Part shown: positions 32,762-41,470 of the stretch, in pieces
Layout: each line of letters begins with the position of its first letter
Numbering within the stretch: position 1 is the stretch's first letter
DNA from: Oscillospiraceae bacterium
GTDB taxonomy: Bacteria > Bacillota > Clostridia > Oscillospirales > Oscillospiraceae
Direction: 5' to 3'
Assembly (NCBI GenBank): GCA_017430985.1
Contig: JAFRLZ010000009.1
Coordinates: forward strand, 1-62,767
Length of the DNA: 62,767 bases
Position numbers and translations under genes: made by a program
Notes under the pieces: model-generated
Told to the model about the DNA's origin: nothing
Database searches by the model: none
Seen by the model: the letters and a program-made list of their open reading frames with translations, nothing else

Positions 32762-33700
32762 TCAGCCCTTTCGCCGCAGGACCTTCCGGACAGCGGCGGC
32801 GACAGCCTCCGCGTCGAGGCCGTATTTTCTCATCAGCTCCTCCGGCTGGCCGGACTCCCCGAAGGAATCGTCCACGGCGACCATTTCCAGCGGGACGGGT
32901 TTTGCCGATACGAGCACCTCCGCCACGGCTGAGCCCATACCGCCGAAGCGCTGGTGCTCCTCCGCCGTCACGATCGCGCCGGTCTGCTCGGCGAAGCGGA
33001 GGATGCAGTCCCGGTCGATGGGCTTGATCGTATGCAGGTTGATGACCGCGGCGTCCACGCCCTCGCCGGCCAGCGTCTCGGCCGCGGCCAGCGCCTCGTA
33101 CACCATGGCGCCGATCGCAAAGATCGCGGCGTCGCATCCGTCTCGGAGGACGTTTGCCTTTCCGGGGATGAACGGGGTGTCCTCCGTGCTGACGACCGGC
33201 ACCGGCTCGCGCCCGAAACGCAGGAAGACCGGACCCTCGATCCCGGCCGCGGCCAGCGTCGCCTTTTCGGTCTCGATCGCGTCGCACGGGGCGATCACCG
33301 TCATGCCGGGGAGCACGCGCATCAGCGCGATGTCCTCCAGCGCCTGGTGCGTGGCGCCGTCAGGTCCCACGGAAATGCCGGCGTGCGCGCCGCCGAGCTT
33401 GACGTTCAGCCGGTTGTAGCATACCGTCGTGCGAATCTCATCCCAGGCCCGGCCGCAGAGGAACACGCCGTAGGTCGAGGCGAAAGCGCGCATGCCGCCG
33501 AGCGCAAGCCCGGCCGCGGTGCCGATCATATCCTGCTCGCTGATGCCCATGTTCAGGAAGCGGTCGGGGAATTGATCGTGGATCCAGGCGGTCCGCGTCG
33601 ATTTGGACACATCCGCGTCCAGCACGACGACGTCGTCCCGCTCCCGGCAGAGCTTCAGCAGAGCTTTGCCGTAACCGTCGCGCATCGGGATCTTTTCCAT
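32762..33700 (-). CDS. Transketolase family protein, C-terminal subunit
   Basis: A 312-residue protein equal to the pyrimidine-binding and C-terminal domains of transketolase (VVVLDADVSKSTRT, LNMGISEQDMIGTAAGLAL, AHAGISVGPDGATHQALEDIAL, LRFGREPVPVV). It pairs with the N-terminal subunit gene, which ends one base upstream, to form a split thiamine-diphosphate transketolase. It is the last gene of the second minus-strand unit. The reaction is transfer of a two-carbon unit between sugar phosphates; a related 1-deoxy-xylulose-type activity is possible. Confidence 0.9.
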   Translation of the reverse strand: MEKIPMRDGYGKALLKLCRERDDVVVLDADVSKSTRTAWIHDQFPDRFLNMGISEQDMIGTAAGLALGGMRAFASTYGVFLCGRAWDEIRTTVCYNRLNVKLGGAHAGISVGPDGATHQALEDIALMRVLPGMTVIAPCDAIETEKATLAAAGIEGPVFLRFGREPVPVVSTEDTPFIPGKANVLRDGCDAAIFAIGAMVYEALAAAETLAGEGVDAAVINLHTIKPIDRDCILRFAEQTGAIVTAEEHQRFGGMGSAVAEVLVSAKPVPLEMVAVDDSFGESGQPEELMRKYGLDAEAVAAAVRKVLRRKG

Positions 33701-34522
33701 TCAGCAGACCTCCCTTCGGATCTCGTCGAGCGCAGCGGCGAGCTGCGCGTCATTGGGCGCTTTTCCGTGCCATTCGGCACGGTCCTCCATAAAGGAAACG
33801 CCCTTTCCTTTTATCGTGCGGGCGAAGATCACGCTGGGCGCTACGTTTGCGCAGGCCTCGTCGAAGGCGCGCCCGAGCGCGGCGAGGTCGTGCCCGTCGC
33901 AGGAGATCACGTGCCAGCCGAAGGCAGCGAAGGCCTCCTCCGGGCAGCCGATGCCCATGACCTCCTCCAGCCGTCCGTCCAGCTGTACGCCGTTGTAGTC
34001 GACGATCGCGCAGACATTGTTCAGCTGATAGTGCGCCGCGGTCATGACCGCCTCCCAGACCTGCCCCTCCTGGAGCTCGCCGTCGCCGAGGATGCAGTAG
34101 ACCCGGCTGTCCAGCCCGCGGCGGCGCAGGGCCATCGCGAGGCCATTCGAGACGGACAGGCCCTGTCCCAGAGAGCCGGACGAGCAGTCGCAGCCCGGAA
34201 CGCGGACCGCGTGCGGGTGGCCCTGCAGCGGGCTGCCGAGCCTGCGGAGGCTGTCCAGCCAGCTCAGCGGGAAAAAGCCTTTGCGGGCCAGAACGCTGTA
34301 CAGCGCCGGCGCGCTGTGCCCTTTGGACAGGATGAGCCGATCGCGCGCCTCCCATTCGGGAGAGTTCGGGTCCACGCGCATCACGCCGCCGAAGTACAGC
34401 GTCGCCAGGATCTCCACCTCGGAGAGCGAGCCGCCCGGATGCCCGGAGCCGGCGGCATGGATCATGCGCAGGATATCCTCCCGCATCTGTCTGCAGAGTT
34501 TTTTCAGTTCAAGTTCTTCCAT
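33701..34522 (-). CDS. Transketolase family protein, N-terminal subunit
   Basis: A 273-residue protein equal to the PP domain of transketolase, holding thiamine diphosphate. The motifs are AAGSGHPGGSLSEVEI, LSKGHSAPALYSVLA and the GDG...N binding motif GDGELQEGQVWEA (with Mg2+ and ThDP), then IVDYNGVQLDG. The ATG at 34522 is chosen because AAAGGA lies about 12 nt upstream; a longer start at 34564 would overlap the AEC gene. It abuts the C-terminal subunit gene. Split transketolases are common in Clostridia. Confidence 0.9.
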   Translation of the reverse strand: MEELELKKLCRQMREDILRMIHAAGSGHPGGSLSEVEILATLYFGGVMRVDPNSPEWEARDRLILSKGHSAPALYSVLARKGFFPLSWLDSLRRLGSPLQGHPHAVRVPGCDCSSGSLGQGLSVSNGLAMALRRRGLDSRVYCILGDGELQEGQVWEAVMTAAHYQLNNVCAIVDYNGVQLDGRLEEVMGIGCPEEAFAAFGWHVISCDGHDLAALGRAFDEACANVAPSVIFARTIKGKGVSFMEDRAEWHGKAPNDAQLAAALDEIRREVC

Positions 34523-34545
34523 GTATCCACATCCTTTCCTGTCGA

Positions 34546-35484
34546 TCAGAGGACTCCCAGCCATTTAAACAGCAGGCTCCAGCAGAACAGCGTCAGGGGA
34601 CAGAGCATGCTGGTGACCACGACGATCTCTCCGGCCAGCTGTGCGTCGCCCTTCATCTGCTGGGCCATCGTGAAGGAGCTCACGCCCGTCGAGGAGGCGA
34701 AAACGCCAATCAGGCCGGCAAATTCGATCCCGCGGAAGCCGAGCTGCCAGGCGAGAACGAGAAAGATCAGCGGCACCGCGATCAGCCGGCCGACGACCGC
34801 GCGGAACAGGTTTTGCGACTGGCGCAGCAGGCCGCGGAAGCGGAAAAAGCCGCCGAGCAGGAACAGCATCATGGGGCTTGCGACCTCCGCCATGCTGCGG
34901 ACGGCCGAGGCCGCGGGCGCCGGCAGACTGAGACCGGTCCCGGAGAAGACGAGCGCCGCGGCCGACGCGATGATCAGCGGATTCTTCACGATCGACAACA
35001 GCAGCTTCTTCGGCTCCATCTTCTGCCCGTTGAACACCTGCAGACAGATCACAGCCAAAACATTCAGCAGCGGGACCACGAAGGCCGCAAGGACCGCCAC
35101 GCAGGACATGTCAGCCTCCGGGACCAGCGCCTGGGCCAGAGGATAGCCGATGATCAGAAAGTTTGAGCGATAGATCCCCTGGATCACCACGCTCCGGGCC
35201 TTCCGGTCGCGGACGGCGAGCCGGGTATACAGCGCGCCGAGCAGGAACGCCGCGAGCACGCCGAGCAGCGCGAAGGCCAGCAGCGCCCCGTTGACGGCCG
35301 TGGAGAAATCGGAACGGTAAATGCTCTGGAAAATGCTGAGGGGAATAAATATGTTGAACACGATCTTGTTGCCGCGCGTGATGTCCTGCTCCTGCAGGAG
35401 ACCCGCCCGCTTGGACAGGTAACCGGCCGCCATGATCAGAACGATCGGCAGCACGGCGTTGAGACATACCCGGATCTCTTCCAT
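34546..35484 (-). CDS. AEC-family transporter (auxin efflux carrier type)
   Basis: A 312-residue membrane protein with about ten segments. The AEC motif area (LPIVLIMAAGYLSKRAGLL, then a broken helix with NKIVFNIFIPLSIF and the late FASSTGVSSFTMAQQ) is present. Bacterial members move malonate, malate or other dicarboxylates. It sits in an operon with an AspT-like transporter and a split ChrA, so carboxylate transport is the likely theme. Confidence 0.85.
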   Translation of the reverse strand: MEEIRVCLNAVLPIVLIMAAGYLSKRAGLLQEQDITRGNKIVFNIFIPLSIFQSIYRSDFSTAVNGALLAFALLGVLAAFLLGALYTRLAVRDRKARSVVIQGIYRSNFLIIGYPLAQALVPEADMSCVAVLAAFVVPLLNVLAVICLQVFNGQKMEPKKLLLSIVKNPLIIASAAALVFSGTGLSLPAPAASAVRSMAEVASPMMLFLLGGFFRFRGLLRQSQNLFRAVVGRLIAVPLIFLVLAWQLGFRGIEFAGLIGVFASSTGVSSFTMAQQMKGDAQLAGEIVVVTSMLCPLTLFCWSLLFKWLGVL

Positions 35485-35488
35485 GGCG

Positions 35489-36610
35489 CTACCAGAGCAT
35501 GGCGAGCAGTTGAGCGCCGATCACGACGGCGATCAGGGCGAAGGGATAGGTCGCCGCGTAGGAGGCGGCGACGTCCTCGCTTTTGCAGCTGGAGATCAGC
35601 GCGCCGAGCGCGGGCGTGCTCGTCATGCCGCCGCAGACCGAGCCGAGCGTGGACAGCAGGTCCAGTCTGAAGAGCTTCACGGCGAGGGCCGTGGCGAGGA
35701 GCATCGGCAGCAGCGTGATGGCCACGCCGATCAGGAACAGCACGGCGCCGTACTGGCGGAGGATGTCCACGAAACCGGCCCCGGCCTCCACGCCGGCCCC
35801 CAGCAGGAACAGGCAGAGGCCGAGCTCGCGGGTGATCTTCAGCGTCGGCTCCGGGACGGAGACCGAGAGCTTTCCGAAATGCCCGAAGTGGCCGAGGGCG
35901 AGGCCGACAAAGAGCGGCCCTCCGGCGACGCCGAAGCTGAAGCGCACGCCGCCGGGTAGGGGGATGCTCAAACTGCCGAGCAGCACGCCGAGCGTCAGCG
36001 TCAGGCAGAGGTTCATCAGCCCCGTCGGCTCAAGAGAGAGGAAAACGCCGTCTGCTGCGGTCGTTTTGGACGCGCGGTGCAGGCGCTCGTGCAGGAGCCG
36101 CACCTCTTTGTCCAGATCCGCGCGGAACAGCCGGGGAATCAGCTGCACAAAGAGGACCACGCCGATCACGCCGAAGGGATAGGCGATCCCGTAACCGATG
36201 GAGGCCATGCTGTCGCCCGTCGCTTCGATGGCCGCGGCCAGGCCCGGCGTGGAGGTGAGGGCCCCGGTGAACATCCCGATCGCCAGCGCGTGCGGGACCT
36301 TCGCCAGATCGCTCAGTACGACGGTCACCAGCGCGCCGCTGAGGATGATCAGCAGCCCCAGGATCAGGTAGGAGTACACCTTTTGCCGGAAGTTCCGGAA
36401 GAAGACCGGCCCGGAGATCAGGCCGACGCTCCCGACGAACATGGCCAGGCCGAAATTGCGCAGTACGGCGGGGACCTCCACGCCGAAATGCCCGAACACG
36501 AGCGCGACGATGAGCACGCCCGAGGTCCCGAGGGACAGGCCCTTGACCTTGACGCTCCCCAGAAGATAGCCGAGCGTCACGATCAGAAAACAGTAAAACA
36601 CAGATGGCAT
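35489..36610 (-). CDS. AspT/YidE-type aspartate-alanine exchanger family transporter
   Basis: A 373-residue protein made of two repeats of the YidE/YbjL membrane domain (LIVTLGYLLGSVKVKGLSLG and TLGVLLGSLSIPLPGGVRFS, with TSTPGL and MTSTPAL in each half). The usual central pair of RCK_C domains is missing, so it is a short form. The family exchanges amino acids or dicarboxylates. The ATG at 36610 has GGGAGAG upstream; longer in-frame starts run into the preceding gene. Confidence 0.82.
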   Translation of the reverse strand: MPSVFYCFLIVTLGYLLGSVKVKGLSLGTSGVLIVALVFGHFGVEVPAVLRNFGLAMFVGSVGLISGPVFFRNFRQKVYSYLILGLLIILSGALVTVVLSDLAKVPHALAIGMFTGALTSTPGLAAAIEATGDSMASIGYGIAYPFGVIGVVLFVQLIPRLFRADLDKEVRLLHERLHRASKTTAADGVFLSLEPTGLMNLCLTLTLGVLLGSLSIPLPGGVRFSFGVAGGPLFVGLALGHFGHFGKLSVSVPEPTLKITRELGLCLFLLGAGVEAGAGFVDILRQYGAVLFLIGVAITLLPMLLATALAVKLFRLDLLSTLGSVCGGMTSTPALGALISSCKSEDVAASYAATYPFALIAVVIGAQLLAMLW

Positions 36611-36630
36611 GTCGATCTCTCCCTTGTGGA

Positions 36631-37191
36631 TCAGTGCGCCGCGCGGAACAGCGTCGGCACATATAACAGCAGCAGACCCGCGGCGGCGGACACGATAACG
36701 GTTTTGGGCGCGGTGAAGCGGAAGCGGAGCAGCAGCACGAGCGCCGCGACGCCGATCGCGATCAGCGCGGGGGACAGCTGCCCGTTCACGAGATAATCCG
36801 AGCGCAGCAGATTGATCAGAAAGCCCGCGATGATGCCGAGACAGGCGGGGCGCACCGCCTGCAGGAGATGCTGCACCGCGGCGGCCTCCTTGAAGCGGTG
36901 AAAGGCCAGGGCGACCACGCTGCAGATGATGACCGTCGGGGTCAGCACGCCGAGACTCGCGCACAGCGCGCCGAGCATGCCTCCGGCGCGGACGCCCGCG
37001 AAGGTCGCGCAGTTAAGGCCGAGCGGCCCCGGCGTCATCTCCGCGATGGCGACGATGTCGCTCAGCTCCTCCAGCGCCATCCAGGCATGGGCGGTCATTT
37101 CGCTCTCAATGAGCGGGATCATGCTCAGCCCGCCGAAGCTGGTGAAGCCGATCTTGCAGAAGGCCCAGTAGAGCTGCAGATATACGAGCAT
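36631..37191 (-). CDS. Chromate transporter family half-protein (ChrA), second half
   Basis: A 186-residue, about six-segment membrane protein with CHR-domain motifs (CKIGFTSFGG, AIAEMTPGPLGLN, FAGVRAGG). Short CHR proteins work as pairs; the partner starts 4 bp upstream. In most anaerobes the substrate is unlikely to be chromate; an organic or inorganic anion is possible. Confidence 0.85.
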   Translation of the reverse strand: MLVYLQLYWAFCKIGFTSFGGLSMIPLIESEMTAHAWMALEELSDIVAIAEMTPGPLGLNCATFAGVRAGGMLGALCASLGVLTPTVIICSVVALAFHRFKEAAAVQHLLQAVRPACLGIIAGFLINLLRSDYLVNGQLSPALIAIGVAALVLLLRFRFTAPKTVIVSAAAGLLLLYVPTLFRAAH

Positions 37192-37194
37192 GGC

Positions 37195-37740
37195 TCAGCC
37201 CTCCTTCTTCCGATAGAGCAGCAGACCGGCTGCGGCCGCTATGGCGATGATCAGGATGCAGTCGAGCCCGAAGACATAGGCGGCCAGAGCGAGCGCGAAA
37301 AACACGTACCCGCTGCGAAGCATGAAGGCCGCCTTGCGCAGCCGCAGCGTGCCGGACAGGATGATGGGCGCCACGGCCGCGCGCACGCCGAGCAGCATGC
37401 TCTCCACGAGCGGCTGCGCGCGCAGCCGCTCATAAAACCAGGTGAGGACCGTCAGGAAAATCACCGGCGGGAGCGAGATGCCGATCACGCAGGCGAGCGC
37501 GCAGGCGAAGCCGCCGACCTGGTAACCGAAGAGGTAACAGGTGTTTCCCGTCAGCAGTCCGGGCAGAGAGCGCCCGATGCTGATGACGTCGAGCATCTCT
37601 TCCTCGCTCAGCAGCTTCTCTTCCTCGACGAATTTTTTCTGGATCTGAGCGATCAGGGACCAGCCGCCGCCGAAGGTATAAAAGCCGAATTGAAAAAAAC
37701 TCCAGAACAGGTGGAGAGGCAAAGATTTTTTAGCGCTCAT
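37195..37740 (-). CDS. Chromate transporter family half-protein (ChrA), first half
   Basis: A 181-residue membrane protein with CHR-domain motifs (FFQFGFYTFGGGWSLIAQI, ISIGRSLPGLLTGNTCYLFG). It forms a two-gene pair with the following half and opens the second minus-strand unit. A terminator separates it from the AtuA unit upstream. Substrate unknown. Confidence 0.85.
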   Translation of the reverse strand: MSAKKSLPLHLFWSFFQFGFYTFGGGWSLIAQIQKKFVEEEKLLSEEEMLDVISIGRSLPGLLTGNTCYLFGYQVGGFACALACVIGISLPPVIFLTVLTWFYERLRAQPLVESMLLGVRAAVAPIILSGTLRLRKAAFMLRSGYVFFALALAAYVFGLDCILIIAIAAAAGLLLYRKKEG

Positions 37741-37769
37741 GATCCATCCTTCTCGTTTTGCCGCGCTTC

Positions 37770-37822
37770 AAAAAAAGACCTCCAGGCAAGCGTAAGCGTT
37801 CTTGACAGCCTGCCTGGGGGTC
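37770..37822 (-). terminator. Terminator after the AtuA/TRAP unit
   Basis: On the minus strand a stem pairs GACCCCCAGGCA (37811-37822) with TGCCTGGAGGTC (37777-37788), followed by seven T (37770-37776). It begins 5 bases after the DUF4387 stop. Confidence 0.85.
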
Positions 37823-37826
37823 GTGC

Positions 37827-38138
37827 TCAGACTTCGATATACATCAGCGGGACGTGCTGCTGGGCCGCATGCATATCCACCTCTCCGATGGAGCCCTGCT
37901 GCCGCGGGCGGGGGAAGGTGATCTTGATCGCGTTGGCCGCGTCGAAGACCGCGAGCGTCGTGATCTTCTCAATCGGGACGTTGTAAAGAGCGGATATTTT
38001 TTCCTTGGTGATGATGCCCTTGTTCCAGACTTCGAGGAAGTCCTCATGGTTTTTGAAAATGATGTCCATGGTGATCTCGAAGGGGCCGGAATTCTTGGTG
38101 CGGATCATCTTGGCGATATCCTTCAGGTATCGGCTCAT
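37827..38138 (-). CDS. DUF4387 protein, AtuA-associated, copy 1
   Basis: A 103-residue protein: SRYLKDIAKMIRTKNSGPFE, DIIFKNHEDF, then a C-terminal AFDAANAIKITFPRPRQQGS. DUF4387 proteins occur next to or fused to AtuA (DUF1446) and are thought to form a small ferredoxin-fold partner. The ATG at 38138 has GGAGG 7 nt upstream and lies 2 nt after the AtuA stop; an upstream GTG would overlap that stop. It is the last gene of the unit. Confidence 0.88.
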   Translation of the reverse strand: MSRYLKDIAKMIRTKNSGPFEITMDIIFKNHEDFLEVWNKGIITKEKISALYNVPIEKITTLAVFDAANAIKITFPRPRQQGSIGEVDMHAAQQHVPLMYIEV

Positions 38139-38140
38139 GC

Positions 38141-39496
38141 TCACACCTCCTCGTACACGGTCCTGAACAGGGCGACCGGGTCGTCGATGGCCAGCAGATG
38201 GTAGACGTTGAACTTGCAGACCTGGCCGAGCGGGATCTCCAGCGGCGTGAAGGGAGAGGCAATGTTGCCGGCGGTGGCGATCCGCCCCTCGTAGGGGTTG
38301 TGCAGGAGCTGGACGCGGGTCTTGTTGCAGATCTTGGTCGCGGTCTCCTGGTCCTGCGCCACGGCCTCAACGATGACGCACAGCTCATGCGCCGGGGTCT
38401 TGACCGGCTCGAGTTCGCCCATGACGCCGTTCTTCCCGTAGACGTGATAAATGATCTGTGTGCTGTCCTTCAGCTCGGGGTAGGCCGTGTAGACGTCGTT
38501 TCTGGCCCGCTCCAGGAAGGGATCGATCTGCGAGATCAGGATCGGATCCCGGATGCCGGTCACGGCGATGGAGCGGTAGCCGCAGGGGCGCGCGCCCTCC
38601 ATCTTCACGGTGTAAGTCTCTGCCTTGAGGAACTTGCTGCCGGAGATCTTGACGCGCCGCTCGTCGATTTGCTCGAAACGGCAGCCGGAGAGGTCCAGCG
38701 TCCCGCCGGGACCCGGCAGGAGATAGGGATGGCTCTTTTCGTACAGCGTGTGGGCGGCGGCCGAATAGGTGTGGCAGATCTCGGCGGGGTTCATGGCCTC
38801 GAGGATGAAGCCGTCCTCCTGAAGCGTGCCGAGGATCACGCGGCCGGCGGGCTCGGCGCACTGCGCGCCGCACTCCGCGATCTTGCCCATGTGCCAGCAG
38901 TAGGCGGGGTCAAAGCCGTTCTTGATGCCCAGCGCGGCGATGGGGACGGGGTCGTAGGCGCGGCCGCCGATGATGATGTCGATGTCCGGGTGCTCCTCCA
39001 GGAGCTTTAAATAGGGCTCCACGCCCATCTGCGCGACGATGACGGTGGCCAGATCGATCTCTTCCTCCGTCAGTTCGGGGACCGGCCCGCAGGGGCTGAC
39101 GCGGCCTTCCCGGAGGCCCTGCTTGACGGTCTCCTTGTTCAGACCGGCGTAGATGCGCGCGGCTTTCAGATGGAAGCCGTGCCTGGCGGCGATGTCCTTG
39201 ACCATGCCATAGATGACGTCCACATGCTGGTCGGAGCCGTCTCCGCCGGCGGAGCTGATAAAGACGGGGATCTTGTTTTTCTGCCCGCCGCAGATCATCA
39301 TCTCCAGGTCGCGGTAATAGGCGTCGTATGTACAGGTCATCGCGCCCAGACCCAGTTTCTGCGGGCCGGAGTCCGTCGAGCCGGAGTCGGCGGTGATCAC
39401 GTCGGGCTGCAGACTCAGTCCGCGCTCGAACCACTGGGGCGGAAAGCCATAGCCCAGCATGCCGGTCGGCGTCAGGACTTTTAACTCTTTTTTCAT
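38141..39496 (-). CDS. AtuA family protein (DUF1446), copy 1
   Basis: A 451-residue cytoplasmic protein of the acyclic terpene utilization AtuA family. Conserved features are GMLGYGFPPQWFERG, ADSGSTDSGPQKLG, SSAGGDGSDQHVDVI, GGRAYDPVPIAALG, CWHMGKIAECGAQ and TGIRDPILISQ. AtuA is linked to terpenoid degradation in Pseudomonas, but the enzymatic reaction of the family is not settled. It is about 35-40 percent similar by eye to copy 2 at 43499 and is paired with its own DUF4387 gene. Confidence 0.88.
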   Translation of the reverse strand: MKKELKVLTPTGMLGYGFPPQWFERGLSLQPDVITADSGSTDSGPQKLGLGAMTCTYDAYYRDLEMMICGGQKNKIPVFISSAGGDGSDQHVDVIYGMVKDIAARHGFHLKAARIYAGLNKETVKQGLREGRVSPCGPVPELTEEEIDLATVIVAQMGVEPYLKLLEEHPDIDIIIGGRAYDPVPIAALGIKNGFDPAYCWHMGKIAECGAQCAEPAGRVILGTLQEDGFILEAMNPAEICHTYSAAAHTLYEKSHPYLLPGPGGTLDLSGCRFEQIDERRVKISGSKFLKAETYTVKMEGARPCGYRSIAVTGIRDPILISQIDPFLERARNDVYTAYPELKDSTQIIYHVYGKNGVMGELEPVKTPAHELCVIVEAVAQDQETATKICNKTRVQLLHNPYEGRIATAGNIASPFTPLEIPLGQVCKFNVYHLLAIDDPVALFRTVYEEV

Positions 39497-39574
39497 TCTC
39501 TTATCCTTCTTTTTGTGATTTGCGGCACACCGGGGGAAAGACCGACGATGTGCCGCAGTACAGAAACACAGGCG

Positions 39575-41446
39575 CTATGCGGCCGCTTTTCTCCCGCGCA
39601 GGACGTTGAGCACGACAATACCGCCGGCGATCACGAGGCCTGCCAGACTGACGTAGAGGTTTGTGACAACGAGCATGACGCCCGAAACGACGAGAAGGAC
39701 GCGGAAGGGGAGCGGGATGTTCTTCTTCACGTAGCCCGCCGCGCCGATGCCGATCGAGATGACGCCCAGCGTCGCCGTGAGCACGCAGACGGCGATATTG
39801 CCGAACGAGCCCATCAGGAGCAGCGACTGGTCGTATACGAAGGTGAAGGGCACGATGAAGGACGAGAGCGCGAGCAGCACGGACAGGAAGCCTGTCTTGA
39901 CCCACTTGGATTCCGCGATGCCGGAACTCAGATACACGGCGGCGCAGACCGGAGGCGTGATGGTCGAGATCGTCGAGAAGAAGAACACGAAGAGATGCGC
40001 GATCATGATGTCGAGCCCCAGCCTCACCAGAGCCGGCGCCAGAACGGAGGCGGCGAGCACATACGCGGCCGTGGTCGGCAGACCCATGCCGAGGATCAGA
40101 CAGACCAGCATGGACAACAGCAGGCACAGGAACAGATTGCCCTGACCGAGGCTGACGATCACGTCGGACATTTTGACGCCGAAGCCGGTCAGCGAAATGA
40201 GAGAGATGGCGACCTGCGCGCCGGCCAGCAGGCCCGCAACCGTGATGATGTTCGAGGCGGAGTCGAGCGAGATGGAGTAGGCCGAGCGGACGATCTCCTT
40301 CGCCGGTCGCTGATAGCGTTTGGTGAAGAGGTTGATCAGGGCGCAGATGATGAAGCCGGCGACGGAGGCGTACAGCGCGCCGTAGGTGACCGAGAAGCCG
40401 CAGACCAGCAGGATGACGAAGATCGTGATCGGGATCAGGATGATCATCAGCTCCGGCAGGTCGATCTTGACCTTCTCATCCTCGCCCTTGATGCCGTCGC
40501 GCTTGGCGACAAAATGCACGGCGACGAAAGATCCCAGATAATAGAGGATCGCCGGGACGATCGCCGCGACGGCGATCTTGAGGTATTCCACGCCGATCAG
40601 CTGCGACATGACGAAGGCGCCCGCGCCCATGATCGGCGGCATGATCTGCCCGCCGGTCGAGCCGACGGCGGAGATGGCGGCTGCCCACTCGTTGTTGAAC
40701 TTGTCCTTCTTCATCATCGGGATGGTGAAGGTCCCCGTCGCCATGACGTTGGCCATGGCGCTGCCGGAGAGCATCCCGAAGAGGCCGCTGGCGATCAGCG
40801 TCACCTTGCCGGAGCCGCCGGCGGTCTTTCCGGTCAGCTTCTGGCCCAGCTTGATGAAGGTCTCGGAACCGCCGGTGGCCGTCAGGACACAGCTGAAAAT
40901 GCTGAACATGGCCAGCATCGTGGAGGAGATGCCGAGCATGGTCCCCCACACGCCGTTGGTCGAGTGGTAGAGCGTCTGGAAGATGGTGTCGATCTTGATC
41001 TTCTGGTGGCCCCAGATCCCGGGGAAGTACGGGCCGAAGTAGGCATAGATCATAAAGATGAACGCCATGATCGGGAAGGTCCATCCCACGCAGCGGCGGC
41101 TTGCTTCGATGACAAGGAAGATAAGAACGATGCCGAAGATCTTATCGGCGAGGCTGACCCACTGCAGGGGATCCCAGGTGATAACGTCGTAGATGCTCAC
41201 GACATACACGCAGGCCGCGGTGCCGAGCACGGCAAAAACGATGTCATAAAAGGGGATCTTGTCTTTCGGGGCCTTCTTGGTGGCCGGCTTCAGCAGAAAG
41301 CAGAGAGCCAGGATAAAGGAGAGATGGACGCCGCGCTGAATGATGGCGGAGAAGATGCCGAAAGCCGCCGTATAGATCTGGAAGATGACCAGCGCGATCG
41401 ACAGGATTGCAACAACGATCTTCCAGGGACCGGATAGTTTTCTCAT
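39575..41446 (-). CDS. TRAP transporter fused 4TM/12TM permease, TAXI type
   Basis: A 623-residue permease combining the small DctQ-like and large DctM-like subunits. The large domain shows GMLSGSAMANVMATGTFTIP, AVGSTGGQIMPPIMGAGAFV and GMGLPTTAAYVLAASVLAP. It drives Na+-coupled uptake with a TAXI receptor, whose gene lies 24 bp upstream in the operon. The substrate is likely the organic acid used by the AtuA/lyase genes. Confidence 0.92.
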   Translation of the reverse strand: MRKLSGPWKIVVAILSIALVIFQIYTAAFGIFSAIIQRGVHLSFILALCFLLKPATKKAPKDKIPFYDIVFAVLGTAACVYVVSIYDVITWDPLQWVSLADKIFGIVLIFLVIEASRRCVGWTFPIMAFIFMIYAYFGPYFPGIWGHQKIKIDTIFQTLYHSTNGVWGTMLGISSTMLAMFSIFSCVLTATGGSETFIKLGQKLTGKTAGGSGKVTLIASGLFGMLSGSAMANVMATGTFTIPMMKKDKFNNEWAAAISAVGSTGGQIMPPIMGAGAFVMSQLIGVEYLKIAVAAIVPAILYYLGSFVAVHFVAKRDGIKGEDEKVKIDLPELMIILIPITIFVILLVCGFSVTYGALYASVAGFIICALINLFTKRYQRPAKEIVRSAYSISLDSASNIITVAGLLAGAQVAISLISLTGFGVKMSDVIVSLGQGNLFLCLLLSMLVCLILGMGLPTTAAYVLAASVLAPALVRLGLDIMIAHLFVFFFSTISTITPPVCAAVYLSSGIAESKWVKTGFLSVLLALSSFIVPFTFVYDQSLLLMGSFGNIAVCVLTATLGVISIGIGAAGYVKKNIPLPFRVLLVVSGVMLVVTNLYVSLAGLVIAGGIVVLNVLRGRKAAA

Positions 41447-41470
41447 AAGCGTTCCCTGTGCTTTCCTCGT

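Noticed and set aside
39515-41437. Plus-strand open frame of 640 codons
   Set aside because: It is antisense to the TRAP permease; its composition (Asp/Arg/His-rich) is typical of the reverse of a membrane protein gene.
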